Shown here one piece after another: positions 22,384 to 34,980 of a DNA stretch of 64,000 nt. Position 1 is the first letter of the stretch; every line of letters starts with the position of its first letter. Source of the DNA: Cryptomeria japonica. Taxonomy: Eukaryota > Streptophyta > Pinopsida > Cupressales > Cupressaceae. The position numbers and the translations under genes are program-made. The notes below the pieces were generated by a model, which was not told the DNA's origin, did no database searches, and saw nothing but the letters and a program-made list of their open reading frames with translations. Location of the stretch: positions 184,933,619 to 184,997,618 of the forward strand of contig NC_081410.1 of NCBI RefSeq assembly GCF_030272615.1, written 5' to 3'.

Positions 22384-23400
22384 TGTTGTAATAATTTGAA
22401 ATCAGCTCAAGAGGTCATGATTCCACATAACAAAGAGGTAGCAGCTTCAAGCACACAATCCAAAGAACAATCATTTGAATCAATTTTGTCAAACATGGAA
22501 GAACAAATGCAACTGAAAGATCAAGGGAATGGAGAATATTTGTTATCATGAAAAAACAAACAAGAGAAACTTCAAATTGAGAGGGATGAAGAAGCAAATA
22601 TAGTAGTTGATGTAGTTCACATGTATGTAGAACAAGCGTTAGGAACTAGCCTACTTGAATCAGAATCACATTCGACTGACATGGACTTAACCGAGGACGA
22701 TCAAGATTTTCTTATACGAGGTCATTCTGATGAGAGTATCATTCTAGACATGGAAATACATACTAAAAGCTTTGACATCTCTATCATGACCCCTAATATC
22801 TTTGAAACTATTCAACCTGAAGATCCTTTATCCTTAAGCCATCCTGAACCTATGGACTGGGAAAATAAAGGACATACTGACATTGATACCTTACCTAATG
22901 ACCATGCCATATACTTATATCTTGATGAAATCAAACTCGGAACAAATTTCACTAGGGATTCCATTAACGTATCTTCAAGTCAAATGGATGTCAAATCTCC
23001 TAGTCGCAAAATTGAAAATCAAGAAAACAATATCAAGTCTAATGTTGAAAACCATGTATTGGCAACATTAGACCAAGAAAAAGTAAAAACAAAGGACAAA
23101 TCTAACGGTGAAAACCTTCTCGAGGTGCCGGAAGATGGGAGATTTGACACCTTACTAGAATTTTATCAAGAGAAGTTATCTATCATAATAGCACTAGCAA
23201 AGACAACTATCATTGGCACAACTGATCTACATCCAGCAACAATCTCTTCCTCAAAACTAGCAAAGCAGAAATATTTGAAACCATTCAAAAGATGACAAAT
23301 CAATTTTACCTGGTCATATATAGACATTCTAGGGTTCGATCCATATCTTACAATACATCACCTCAATATCAATCCAGTAGCAAAAATCAATAATGGAACA
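22384..23400 (+). pseudogene. element D protease-RT linker with truncated pre-RT end
   Basis: An acidic, Ser/Asp/Glu-rich linker (open from 22621 to 23295) without a known domain. Just beyond, FTWSYIDILGFDPYLTIHHLNI is the motif that normally precedes the reverse transcriptase in Tat elements (form: F-W-Y-DM-GLDP--HHLNI). Instead of RT, the sequence breaks at about 23385 into two imperfect tandem copies of a ~36-bp word (ATCAATAA-GGAACACA-...-ATCAAGAGCA) and then continues in RNase H. The RT and first RNase H are therefore deleted. Confidence 0.7.
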
Positions 23401-23472
23401 CATCAAGGATCAAGAGCAAACATCAATAAAGGAACACAACATAAATCAAGAGCAGGCATTCTATTTATCAAA

Positions 23473-23697
23473 ATGGTTGTAGAATGGAACATAAAACAAC
23501 TTCAAGTCTTTGGAGACTCTCAGCTTGTCATTAATCAAATCAATGATGATTATCAAACAAAAGATGACAAACTCATGCCTTATAAAAAGATAGTGGATGA
23601 TATCAAGAAATACTTTGTAGAAATAACTTTTGAGAAGATCCCCAGAAAGGACAACAAAGCAGCAGACGCCATGGCTACACTTGCTTCTCTATTGTAG
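23473..23697 (+). pseudogene. element D second RNase H (RVT_3 type), partial
   Basis: VEWNIKQLQVFGDSQLVINQI contains the second acidic position (D of GDSQ); TFEKIPRKDNKAADAMATLASL contains the last (D of KAADAMA), matching the extra RNase H domain of the Tat lineage. The beginning with the first Asp and the Glu is missing, removed with the RT deletion. It ends at a TAG (23695) before the integrase. Confidence 0.78.
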
Positions 23698-23739
23698 ACA
23701 CAGGAAAATCAACAACCTTATGAATTCCTGGTTGAAGAG

Positions 23740-24762
23740 TTGTTTCATCCCGCCTATAATTGTCCTGATTCTCAAACCATCTATCAACTTATTGGACACA
23801 ATTCCTCCCGCTATGGACAAACTTACACATACTTGAAAGATAATATCTTACCTCCTGACTTATCAAAAAACCAAAAGAGAAACTTTATTCGCCAATCCTC
23901 CCATTATACTCTCGTCGTGGATACCCTATATAAATGAGGTCTAGACGATACTATCTTAAGATGTCTCGAACAAGAAGAATCTGAGAAAACCTTACACGAA
24001 GTCCATAACGACATTTGTGGCACTCATTCAAGTGGTCTTACCCTTTCAAAAAAACTCATACGCTTGGGCTACTATTGGCCGACCATGGAACGAGATTCTT
24101 TTAAAATAGCAAGAACATTCAAACAATGTCAAATCCATGGGAACTTGATCCATGCACCAACACAAGAACTACATGCTTTAGCAACATCTTGGCCTTTTTG
24201 TCAATGGGGTCTTGATCTAGTAGGAAAGATAAATCCTTCCTCATCTAATGGACACAAATTCATCTTGGTAGCTATTGAATATTTCACAAAATGGATTGAA
24301 GCGGTACCTCTCATCAATATCACATGAAAACAAATTGCTGCATTTATCTTGAATTACATCATCTATCGCTATGGAATACCAATGACCATTATCACTGATA
24401 ATGGGCGACCATTCAAGAATCAAGATGTACAAGAGATATGTGAGAAGTTCAAAATCCAGTACAAATTTTCCACACTATATTATCCACAGGGAAATGGGCA
24501 GGCAGAAGCATCTAACAAAACTATCCTGAAAATTCTTAAAAAGATAGTGAATGATGCTGGGAAAGATTGGCATATCCAGCTAAACCCTGCTCTATGGGCC
24601 TATCGCACCAGTATCCGCACACCGATAGGTGCCACACCTTTCTCTCTTGTATATGGATCAGAAGCCATACTGCCAATCGAAGTAGAGATACCTTCTCTAT
24701 GTGTATCACTAAAAGGTCTCATCCTAGATGAAGAACAAAGAGTATCTAGACTACAAGAGTTA
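23740..24762 (+). pseudogene. element D integrase, zinc finger and core
   Basis: HEVHNDICGTHSSG begins the zinc-binding region; the usual first Cys of the C-x2-C pair is lost (TFKQCQIHG). The core shows WGLDLVGKI, IITDNGRPF and YPQGNGQAEASNK, so the D-D-E catalytic triad is intact. WAYRTSIRTPIGATPFSLVYG and AILPIEVEIPS follow. Stops at 23935 and 24325 split the frame. At 24763 solo LTR E interrupts it, flanked by AGTTA at 24758-24762 and 27281-27285. Confidence 0.88.
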
Positions 24763-27280
24763 TGTCACGACTCGAATTAGACCTTAGTTAGATTTATTTA
24801 TTATGTCAGATACCTTTTTAATAATGATAGATGATATTGTGTGGTTTAGTGACAATGATGATGGTTAGTTATTTTATGATGATAATGTTTTAATGATACT
24901 TTACTGTTATGATTAATAATACTTAATAATGATGTTTTATTGATATGATGTCATTATTTAATGATGATAAATAATAATGTTATGATGTTAATATTTTGCT
25001 AGATTTTTATGTAATGGGATTTGACAAATTTTTGTCAAGTATAAGTTGCAGGGTAACCGTCGAAGGTGGACATATGATCGAGGAGGGGTTTTTCTAGCTC
25101 GCCAGTAGCAACCTAAGTATTGGAACCTTGTGCAAAGTACCCAATTAGATAAGCAATTAGTAAATTAAATTAGGGAGTCTAAAATATATTGATAAAATAA
25201 AAATAATAATAAGGATGAATTAGTAAATATACAAGTATTTAATATTACAATCAAGCTAGAAATAATTATAAAATAATGATTTAAAAGAGAGTAAATAAAT
25301 TAATTAGTTGAGTAATTAAAAATAAAATTATTTGATAATTAAATTATAAAATATAAAAGATATTTAAGATATAATATCTTATAAATACTAAAATTAGAGG
25401 ACTAATTAAAATAAATAATGAGATTAATTCAAGAAATTAATTAAAACATTAATTAATAAATTTAAATAAATGATCAAGGCATGCAAATACAATGTTGGAG
25501 TAAACTTATGTACTAAAAATATAGACGATATGTGAGAGCCTAATAATTAATTATTTTCTTAAAAACTAAATCTTTAACAAATTGTAATTTAATAAAATCA
25601 ATTAACTATTTTGTGAGTTCTAATTTTAATAATTAGTTTTATTTTAAGAATTTAATCATGCAAACAATTAAATTTTATTTTTAGAGAATTCAATGTTTAT
25701 AAATATAGGAATAAACCTGTTATTTGATCATTTCCAATTCTTTTTGAGCTTCTTGATTCGTGTGATTGCTGTGAAGTCGACAAGTTAGATTGAAGAGATT
25801 GTTTAAAATTTGGGAAACGCCTGCGATTCTTCTTTCTTACAGCCAGGTTCATTTATTTTACATATTTTATTGAGTCTTTATTTGATCTTTTTCTTTTAAA
25901 ATTGGGTATTGTGGATTTAATGCTAGTTTGTTTGATGTGTCAGTTGTGTTGTCAACACCTTCTTTTCGATTTATCATAAAAAGTAGAAACTGGGTTTTTA
26001 GGAAATTCACTAGGTTTTTGTGTTTCTAATATTTTTAGTTACTGTAAAAATTTCAAAGAAATTGGGATCTGGGTTTTTAAGAAAATACTGAAACATTATG
26101 ACTGTATTTGGAAAGTCTTGATAGTGGTAAATTCTAACTTAAATAGAGATTCTTAATTTAGAATTATTGAAAATATTAAAATTTAATTTTGATTTGAGGA
26201 AATTATATTATAAAGGGAAAATTTATAAAAATCTATAAAGAAAACATATAATAATATTATTCTGACATTAATCCGTGGAGGGTTAATTTTTTTTTGTCTA
26301 TGAGGGATGATTATGGAATGAGAGTGCTTGTTTATGGGCTAACCAGGGAAGGGTGATTTTCTTCACCTCCCCAATAGGGTAATGATGGCCATCATATTTA
26401 TTTATTTATTTTTCTCCCTGCCATAACACATGTAGTTAGTTCAACCAGGATGGGTTGTTAGTTCTACATGATTGCACAGGATTCCTTTACTGCTAGTTGG
26501 TACCGGCTTGCTAGGATACTCTGTCGTGAGGGATGGGAGCTTATCAAGAGCACCGGGAAGCTTATGCTTCATTTGGTTGGGCGGATAAAATGCCTGGGTC
26601 ATATGTCCATCATCTAGTTTGCGAGAGGAGGTTATCCAGGTCAAACGGAGGCGACACATCTGGAGACAAAGAAAGTCAGAGATTCCAGATAAAATTTTAT
26701 GTAATAATTAAAGATGTATATTTTATTTCATTGTAAAGACCAGAATGGTCGCATGTAGAGGTTATGAAAAAGGACCTATAAAGGTCACATGATGTAAAGC
26801 GACAAGAAGTCACCATGCAATGTAACTGACAAATAAAAAAGAAGAAGAAAAAGGGCTACTAACACACTAACCCACTAACATGCATGATTTACTTTCTTAG
26901 ATTAGTTTTCATTTACGCATGCACGCATATTTAATTATCTGGCAGATTATTTAATTATGAGTTTTTGCATGTTAATTTAATTCATAATAATTTCATGCAT
27001 ATGATTTACGCTACTCATGCGCACACGTAACTCGACATTGTAACTAATTATGGTTTGCATTCTATTGGACCTCATACATAATTTTAGATTGTTATTGTTC
27101 GCATGCACATTTAATTCCTACATGTTATTTATGAGTTGCATGGTTGTTCAGTTACTTATCTATTACTTGCATGTTAATAATTATTGCTTTTGCATGTGTA
27201 ATAATGGTTAATTTAATAATTAATTAAAATAGTGAGTTTAAGTTTGGTTTAACTAGGGTTAGGACAAGCAGGTTCTTACA
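24763..27280. mobile_element. solo LTR E inside element D
   Basis: 2518 bp from TGTCACGACTC to GGTTCTTACA with a perfect 5-bp duplication, AGTTA. The TG...CA ends, the absence of any ORF or second copy, and the restored integrase frame on either side all say solo LTR, left by recombination between the two LTRs of a full element. The TGTCACGACTC start resembles chromovirus-type Gypsy LTRs (my recollection). A palindromic GACCTATAAAGGTC with a TATA core lies at about 26773. It is the youngest of the nested insertions. Confidence 0.88.
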
Positions 27281-27588
27281 AGTTAGAATTGATCTATGAA
27301 CGTGGACACAATGCCTTTGATCATCTAAAGGTATATCAGCAAAGAATGTGTCGAAGCTATAATCACAAGGTCAACCCAAGAATCTTTCAAGTTGGAGAAC
27401 TAGTGCTAAAGGAAAATCCACACAACCAGGCAGATCGAGAAAAGAAAGGAAAATTTGAACCAAACTGGTTAGGTCCGTTTGTGGTCACAATAGTATTTGG
27501 GTCAGGAGCATATCAGTTATCAACACAAGATGAAGATCATATTGAGGAACCTATCAATAGCATGCACCTGAAGAAATTCTATGTCTGA
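27281..27588 (+). pseudogene. element D integrase C-terminal domain
   Basis: Continues the integrase after solo LTR E. YERGHNAFDHLKVYQQRMCR is the coiled part; VGELVLKEN, KGKFEPNWLGPFVV, SGAYQL and EPINSMHLKKFYV are the typical GPY/F-type tail of Tat integrases, which binds DNA and ends just before the stop. A short A-rich stretch follows. Confidence 0.85.
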
Positions 27589-29388
27589 AAAATTAGAAAA
27601 AAATAAAAAACAGTGAAAAATCAGAAAAAATGAAAAAAAAGGGAAAAAGTAGAAAAATCCTAAAAAGTGAAAAAGAAAAAAAAGAAAGAAAAAAAATCAA
27701 ATATCAGAAAAAGTAAAAAAATCAAATATCAGAAAAAGTGCAATAAAAACAGATGTTGAAAACCTAACAAACAAGTGCTATCTGTCTACTAGCTCTTCCA
27801 TCTATTAGCTCATGCATTTATCTGCTTGCATTCATTTTCCATCAGTACTGACCATCATAAAGCCTTTATACATACGTAGACATCCCAAGTGGCTTCTTAC
27901 CATGGTTTGGATCATTGGATATATCATAACAACTTTGTTTCTAAGCTTGGGGCAAAATCTTACACCTAGCTGGGGGCAAACTCTTGATCATTTTGAGCTT
28001 AATCAAACAAGTAGACCAAAGAGTTAGACAAATCTTATCAAGTGAAAACTGAGACACATCCAATGTTGAACACGAGATCAAACTATGAACTATCAAGCTA
28101 TCACAAAATCAATCTAAGCACATCACATACTTTTCAATGTATAACATCTTTTTGAATAATGATTTTAACATGATTGTTCAACTTTTCTATATTTCTTTTC
28201 GCTATCATGATTTTTGAGTCACTCTAGGATGTCATTGACTAGAGGAACAAGGAAGAAACATGATATTTTTCTTGTCTGCTATCTGAAAATTAATCCTTAA
28301 TATGTGCAAATTTGTCTCGGGACATGGTCATCGGAGTATCATTGAAGACATTTCTGATTTGCGTATTGAAATGATTAATACTGCCTATTTTACGCAAACA
28401 ACACTCAGGTCATCTCGGTTCAATTATACCTAGATGCTTGTGTTAACTTGCTATATCAAAATCCAAGAAAGAAGTGCTCATGTCATCATGGTTTAATTAT
28501 ACCATCGATGTTTGCACTCACTTCCCACATTTTAAAAGCTGAATGATGACAAAAAATGCAAAATAATCCAGTGACTGGTCCGGTCATAGCTTTGCATTCC
28601 GTTGCATTTTCATTTGCATTCTAGCTTGCATTTCATTCTTACATGGGATCCTGAAAGCTCCTTTTATCCAAGGCTAAATATATCGTAGGATTCATCAAAG
28701 TATCATCACAAGTGTATACGCAATCAGAATGACGACTCATCTCTTTCATGATATTATCAACCTAGCTCAAATCTTATGCTATCTCTCTCAACAGAATCAA
28801 CAATCAGTATATCCAAATATTTCAACAACTTGCTATCAACAAACTGTCAGTTCCTTATCTATCAACCTTATCAAATCAAATCAATCAATCAAACCTAATC
28901 AATTTTATCACGTTTTATATAGGATGAATCCTTCTTGAAACCAGACGATCTGTTTCTGATTCATGTCTTATACAGGATGTATCCTTCCTGAAACCAGACA
29001 TTTTGATCATGTCTTATACAGGATGAATCCTTCCCGAAACTAGATGCTTTGATCATTGTTGTCTTATACAGGATGAATCCTTCCTGAAACCAGATTGAAT
29101 CTAATCAATCAAGATTTTTCAATCTTATCAATCTAAGAAATCAAGCTAATCGAAGACGTCGTATTTTCATCAAACCACAGTTGCAAAAATCAAATCAAAT
29201 CTATCGGGATATCAATCTCGCAAAAACTCCAAAGATCAATTATCTCAATTGATCTCTTGAGGGGGCATCATCATACCAAAATTTAGCAATCAAGAGCTGG
29301 GGCATCCTATCAAATCAATATCATCATCAAAATGAGATTATTCTTTGAATTAACGTGTCATCACACCTCGTTTCAAAGAGGGGCAAAA
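27589..29388 (+). other. element D 3' untranslated region
   Basis: 1.8 kb without a gene. 27595-27745 is a low-complexity A-rich tract with repeated AATATCAGAAAAAGT. 28385-28500 contains a loose duplication (TCATCTCGGTTCAATTATACC / TCATCATGGTTTAATTATACC). A minisatellite lies at 28912-29093 and the polypurine tract at 29371. Confidence 0.6.
28912..29093. repeat. minisatellite in element D 3' UTR
   Basis: Four imperfect direct copies, 50-60 bp apart, of a unit built on TATACAGGATGAATCCTTC followed by CTGAAACCAGA. Each unit contains a short palindrome (GGATGAATCC). Confidence 0.85.
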
Positions 29389-30349
29389 TGTATACACCTA
29401 AAAATGGTCTAAAGATAATTAATTAAATAAGCAATTATTCAATTAATCTCTCCTCCCCAATTTAATTAAATTCACTAAGCAATTTGATTAAATACCCCTT
29501 TTCATCTACTTATTAATAAATCTAAGGATTTATTAAATAGGTTCATTTCATTTCACCCCTTTAATTAATTAATTCAAATTAATTAATTCCCCCTATCAAA
29601 ATCATTTCTTCTAATCCTAATTAATTAAAACAAATCATTCATGAAATTTTGAGATTAATTATCATTTTCCTATTATTTGAATTTTTAAATTCAAATTCTC
29701 CTAACTTCTACCACTCCTAAACCTAACCATTCCTAAACCTAACCCATTCTACCTACCACCATGTCCCCTTTCATCCAACACCTTCTAGAACCTTTGTGAC
29801 ACTTGTCACTAAGCATTCCCTTTAATCCAACTCCCTTTGCCAACCTCCTCCAATTTAACCATTGATATCTTCAAATCAATCTCAACCATTGATTCATGCC
29901 AACTCACCCCTAGCCTTGGAAAATCCTATAAATAGACCTCATTTTGAGCAATATGGATCCCATCTCATTCCTAGCTTAAGCATTGTTATTATAAGCATCT
30001 AGCTTCTAATTTATCAGTTTTAGCAATGTTATCATGCTCATTTTAGCTTAATTTCATCTTCATTCTAGTTCATTTTCTAGATCAATCATGAACTCATATA
30101 GCTTAATCATGCTATTCTTGCTAGATCATGCATTTTCAACATTCAAATCCTCCATCTAAGTGTAGTCAAGTCTCTGGAATTTGCATAGCAAAATCTGAGA
30201 GCATTTTTCATACTCTCATTTACTAGGAGGCAATAAGTCGATTAGCTATGGTTTTGTCTTTCATTGTTTCAATTTACTAACCATTTCTTGTAATGATTTA
30301 TTGAGTGCATTGTGTTTGCAGGTACAGGTAAACTTCACAGAGCATGACA
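29389..30349 (+). repeat. element D 3' LTR
   Basis: 961 bp, preceded by the purine-rich TTTCAAAGAGGGGCAAAA (29371-29388), the likely plus-strand primer. It ends GCATGACA, followed by the ATACA duplication. Confidence 0.92.
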
Positions 30350-31014
30350 ATACAAAACCATAGTTCATGAGGGGTCTTACCTGTTTCACCTTTGATGTGA
30401 ACTTTGTTGAATGTGTAGACTATTGTGCTTACTGCCTCTCTCCAATATACACGTGGTAGATTTTCTTCTGATAACATACTTCTAGCTGCATCCAAGATAG
30501 TTCTATTTTTCCTTTCTACAACTCCATTCTCCTAGGGTATCCGGGGTGCTGATAATTGTCTTCTGATTCCATTTACTTCATAGAATGTATTAAATTCCTT
30601 AGATGTAAATTCACCTCCTTGATCTGATCTCAAACATTTGATTTTCTTACCAGTTTCATTTTCTACCATTGCCTTCAATAGCTTGAATTTCCCAAGTGCT
30701 TCTGATTTTTCTCTGAGAAAAGTAACCCAACACATTCTAGAATAGTCATCAATGATTAGCATGAAATATCTATCACCTTGTAAGCTTTTAGTTCTATCTG
30801 GACCACATAAATCAATATGAATTAAGTCAAGAGCATTATTGGATTTTTCAATACTTTTAAAATATGCTCTAACTTGTTTTCCAAATTGACATTCCTTACA
30901 TACTGGATTGTGAGGTTTAACAATCTTAGGTAAGTCAACTTGACATTCCAAATTGACATTCCTTACATGCCATAGCCAACTTATGCCATAGCCAACTTTC
31001 ATCAATATGTGCAA
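30350..31014 (-). pseudogene. element C integrase N-terminal and core
   Basis: HNPVCKECQFGKQVRAYF is the zinc-binding region; the core shows IHIDLCGPDRT (first Asp) and RSDQGGEF (second Asp). After a TAG at 30529 (Gln in relatives) comes ENGVVERKNRTI with the catalytic Glu, then VYWREAVSTIVYTFNKVH and TPHELWF, where D inserted. It is in a different frame from gag. Just upstream (about 30885-31000) the CCAAATTGACATTCCTTACAT and CATAGCCAACTT segments are each present twice, and that duplication causes the shift. Confidence 0.88.
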
Positions 31015-32485
31015 TCAAGCATGTATTTTCATTGTTATTCAAATGAAAGATATTACCTCTAGTTTGATTACCGGTTGCAATTTCCAAACCAGTTCTATTC
31101 ATAATTTTGCATTTCCCATTCTTGAATTGTAACTGAAATCCTTTTTCAACTAATTGACCAACACTCAAAAGATTATGCTTTAAACCTTCAACATAGTAAA
31201 CATTGTCGGTATTATGCTTACCATCAAGAGATATAGTACCTTTTCCTTTGATCAAACAAGCTTTATCATCTCCAAATCTTATTAGACCTCCATTATATTT
31301 TTGAAAAGTCAAGAATTTACTTTTATCACCACTCATATGATGTGAACATCCTGAATCAATGATCCATTCATCCTTAACTTCAATTTTTGCTGCCAGAGCC
31401 TGCTCTATCGGTTGAACAGTAGGTGCCGGTTGATCTTCTGTTATAGCAACAAAGACCCATCCATTGTCTGTTGTATCCTCATCAGAATCATCAGTGACTC
31501 CTTCATCAACAAGATAACAAGACTTGTCTTTATTCCTCTTAAATCTGTATCTCTGATATTCAGGGCTAGGCTTGTATGTTCTTCTAGCTTCTTCTTTCAA
31601 TCTTGCATGTCTATTAGGGCATCTTGAAGCCATATGACCAATCTTATTACAGTTAAAACATTTAAAGGGCGCTTTACCTTCATACTTACTTCCAACTGGG
31701 CCTTTAGGCATTTTCCTTGCAAATAGTGCTTCAAGTTCTTCAAGTTCTTCATTTTCTCTCCTGCTTTCTTCAAGTTCTCTTTCATAAAAGGCTTTCCAAT
31801 CAGACTTCTCAAATGATGACGATGCAGATGATGTTGATGCCTTAAAAGCTAAATCTATCTTTATAGTAGCAACAGGACCAAATTCCTCAATTTCAAAAGC
31901 TGAAAGTTTTCCAATTAATGTATCTCTAGTTACTGATGTATTAGGCATTGTTCTTAACTCATTTATAGCAATAACTTTCATTTTGTATGCCGGTGGCAAT
32001 CCTCTTAAAACTTTTGAAAAAATTTCATCTTCACTTAAGGTTCCTCCACAACATTTAATACCCAAAACAATTTCATTTACTCTTTCCATAAAAGCAGAAA
32101 TCCTTTCATCTTCTTCCATTTTTAGATTTTCATACCTGACCTGGAAGCTTCCAAGTTTTGCAATTTTGACTGTGGAATCTCCTTCATTCAATGTTTCCAA
32201 ATGGTCCCAAATAGCTTTAGCAGTAGATCTATTTGATAATCTCATGATTTGCTGATCTGATAATGCACTCAAAAGTGCTTCTCTTGCTTTACAATCATTT
32301 TCCTCATCTTTTCCAAAGTTTGGTGGATTAGGCTGACCGGGAGTAGGAGCAGTATAGCCATTCTTTGTAACTTCCCAGATGTCCTTTCCAATGCAATTTA
32401 GATGTGTCTCCATCCTGATCTTCCATATGCCATAGTTGGTTCCATCACGTTTAGGACAGTCCTTCCTGAAATAGTTAGAAGACAT
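30935..32485 (-). pseudogene. element C gag and protease
   Basis: A 516-codon uninterrupted frame, remarkably intact. It has the N-terminal motif DGTNYGIWKIRMETHL, a UBN2 gag core (AIWDHLETLNEGDSTVKIAKL, then VLRGLPPAYKM), a Glu/Arg-rich coiled segment, and an intact zinc knuckle CFNCNKIGHMASRC. The protease motif WIIDSGCSHHMSGDKSKFL and LLSVGQLVEKGF follow, with an LTR-proximal GAG-pre-integrase start (NIFHLNNNENTCLIAHID). Only the tandem duplication at its 3' end breaks the frame. The ATG at 32485 lies 58 bp from the LTR and PBS, fitting a genuine start. Confidence 0.9.
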
Positions 32486-32542
32486 TGGATCTCCTCAAGC
32501 TGTTAAACTTCTGCAAAAAGAGGACTCAGCTTTGATACCAAT

Positions 32543-33571
32543 TGTTAGGTCCCGGAGACAACTAAGAGGGGGGGGTCAATCAGTTGTCTAATAAATTCAA
32601 ACCAAAACAACTTAACCAAACTTAATGCTTAATAACGGTAAACCAAACTTAATGTTGGTAGATAGTTTATCAATTAATTACAGTACCAGTAAAGATTAAT
32701 GCATGAAACAGAAAGACAATAACATCTACAACACATAACACTGGTATTTGTACGTGGAAACCCTGTAAGGGGAAAAACTATGGTGGGAAACCTTGCCCAC
32801 AATCATATGATACTACTACAGATAGTATGTGTATACAATAGGGGGTCTCCACATGTAGAAAGGCCAAGTGCCTAGAGCTCATTGCTCAAACACAAATAGG
32901 AGTCACACTGACTACAATTGGATGGTTAAATCCAATAATGACGTACTGCTCAAAATAGCATCTTCATATGCTGGATTCAGTACCAGTTCAGTTCTGATAT
33001 GTCTTCACAAAACCTTCCTTCTTCCTTCAAATGATGTCTGCATGTATAGCTCTGCTTATTCTCGCACATGCCTTATTCTATCCACATTCCTCTCTTTCTT
33101 AACTTTGATCAAATAAGATCTTACATATATACCGAAGCCTAGGACCAAAATGTATAGGTCGGCTTTAGAAAAGATATTAATAAAATAATTTACAAATAAA
33201 ACAATAACTGATGCAATATCTGATTCAACATGTTGGCTTAATGTATTTACAACATTAATAAATCATCTCCATAGTGTGTCGTGCTGATCTGGAATAGATA
33301 ATCCTGCCGGTGCTTATCCTGGACCTATTTGCTGGTAACAACAAGTATGCAAACCAATGAACAAATCTCTAAGACAAAGTGTCCAAATGATGTCTTTGAC
33401 ATAACCAAGTGTTTTCCATGTCATTCCAAGTGTCGGTGAACAATATATCCTATTGGTGAACAAGATACCGGTGACTGTGTATAAGTCACTTGCTTGCCGG
33501 TTAACATTGCCAGAGTTGATAAGTGTTGACATCAATGACAAAACCATATCAACATATCCAAAATACCAACA
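32543..33571 (-). repeat. element C 5' LTR
   Basis: Pairs with 14833-15833. It is 28 bp longer, mainly through a small duplication near 32620-32660 (CTTAATG / AAACCAAACTTAATG). The PBS ATTGGTATCAAAGC follows on the minus strand at 32529-32542. Confidence 0.92.
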
Positions 33572-33744
33572 TATACATACATACACATACACACATACAG
33601 ACATACATACACATACACATGCACACATACAGTCACACATATAGGCATACATATACATATACATATACACACATACATATACACATACATATGCACACAT
33701 ACATATTCATACATATACATATACACACATACACATACACATAC

Positions 33745-33801
<57 letters not shown>

Positions 33802-34066
33802 TATTACATACATCTACATACATATACACATACATAGATACATACATACATCTAGATATATACATACATCTACATACATACATACATACATACATACATC
33901 TGTAACATGTATATATTACATGCATCTACACGCATACACACATACACATACATACATGCATACATATATCTACATACATATTACATGCATCTACACACAC
34001 ATACACACATACTCACACACATACACATACATACATATATACATATACGCACTCATACACACATAC
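33572..34066. repeat. (CACATA)n microsatellite
   Basis: Right-hand continuation of the tract at 14541-14832, separated from it by element C. It begins with the TATAC duplication and ends in CATAC, the left duplication of element F. Confidence 0.95.
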
Positions 34067-34871
34067 TGATGCAAGAACATCCCCAATTCATATCAATCTT
34101 GCATCAACCAAAAATATTTTCTTTTTGTTTTGCTTTTTAGTTGCAGTTTCAAATTTTCTTTCCATGTGTCTCAGTTTTGGCTCACTAGATCTTGTGGAGT
34201 TGGATTCTACTTGAAGACTTGATCATCTTTCTTATTTCCAGACTGCATCGCATTTGGATCATTTTCCGGCAAGATATTGCTATCGGTTTCCTCAACAGTT
34301 TCCTATTACCGATTGGTAGTTCTTGTTACCGGTTGCCTGGACCTATTTTGGCGATCTACCAGAACCCCTTCTAAAGCTTGCAGAGCCTTGGGTGTTGATT
34401 CTGATGTTCCTTGGCGTGTGGCCGACCTTTTCCCGCGATCTACATTTCATCCTTTGGATTTTCTAGAGGAATCTTTTGGCGGAGGCTGACCTTGTTAATT
34501 TTACACGTTAGGTCTTGTTCTTCGGGGTTTGATCCCTTTTTGGGCCAATGAGATCCTTTGGATTGATATATATAATTATAATTGTGTATTAGAATATAAT
34601 CGATCGAAGAATCAAGTAGTGAGACTTTGCATAGAAGATAGATCTTAAGATTCAAGGTCTCGGTTGTGACCTATTCTATATGTTCTACCAAGCCTGTGAG
34701 TTAGTTATGTAGTAACCCGGTTGTTACCGGTTGGTTGTAATATATTTTCATAAAATAAAACAATATGTTCTGCATTGCCTCCATCATATCTTTGTGTTTC
34801 CGTTGTGTTTACTCTTGTTGACTGGTCTAGATTGATCTCCTTGAGGTCGCTGCTCATCGGTAACTGCTTCA
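34067..34871 (+). repeat. element F 5' LTR
   Basis: TGATGCAAGAAC...TGCTTCA, 805 bp. It is followed by AGTGCTATCAGGG, a weak match to the tRNA-Met PBS. The partner LTR has CAGTTCATAGC for CAATTCATATC and many other single differences. Confidence 0.9.
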
Positions 34872-34980
34872 AGTGCTATCAGGGTGAAGTTTCATTCTGG
34901 AGGTTGTGTGTCCTAAAATTTTTGTTGTGGGGTGGTGGATTGTGGATCTGACCTACAGCTGTAGAGGACCAGCGTGAACA

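Larger units (their letters stand above)
18197..30349 (+). mobile_element. Tat-like Gypsy element D lacking reverse transcriptase
   Basis: 12.15 kb inserted in element C's integrase, with TSD ATACA on both sides (18192-18196, 30350-30354). LTRs 18197-19144 and 29389-30349 start TGTATACACC and end GACA. A PBS-like TGGCGCCCACCATGGGG follows at 19148. The plus strand carries a gag remnant and protease (21475-22383), a linker, an RNase H of the second (RVT_3) type (23473-23697), and integrase (23740-24762, 27281-27588). No RT or first RNase H is present, so it depended on relatives. Solo LTR E interrupts the integrase tail. Confidence 0.92.
14833..33571 (-). mobile_element. Copia element C, split by a nested Gypsy element
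   Basis: LTRs 14833-15833 (1001 bp) and 32543-33571 (1029 bp) are flanked by perfect TATAC duplications (14828-14832 and 33572-33576). Without the 12.1-kb insertion D the element is about 6.6 kb. Minus-strand order is gag-protease (32485-30935), integrase (31014-30350 then 18196-17996), RT (17995-16775), RNase H (to 16190), purine boxes, LTR. The frame is shifted once at about 30935-31014 by a short tandem duplication. Many Gln/Trp-to-stop changes make it dead. It belongs to the same broad lineage as A but with clearly different LTRs. Confidence 0.93.

Noticed and set aside
24763-27280. A complete element inside D
   Set aside because: No internal ORF, PBS or second LTR copy found; structure fits a solo LTR.
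28912-29093. CRISPR-like array
   Set aside because: Four direct repeats with variable spacers, but within a plant retrotransposon UTR; a minisatellite.
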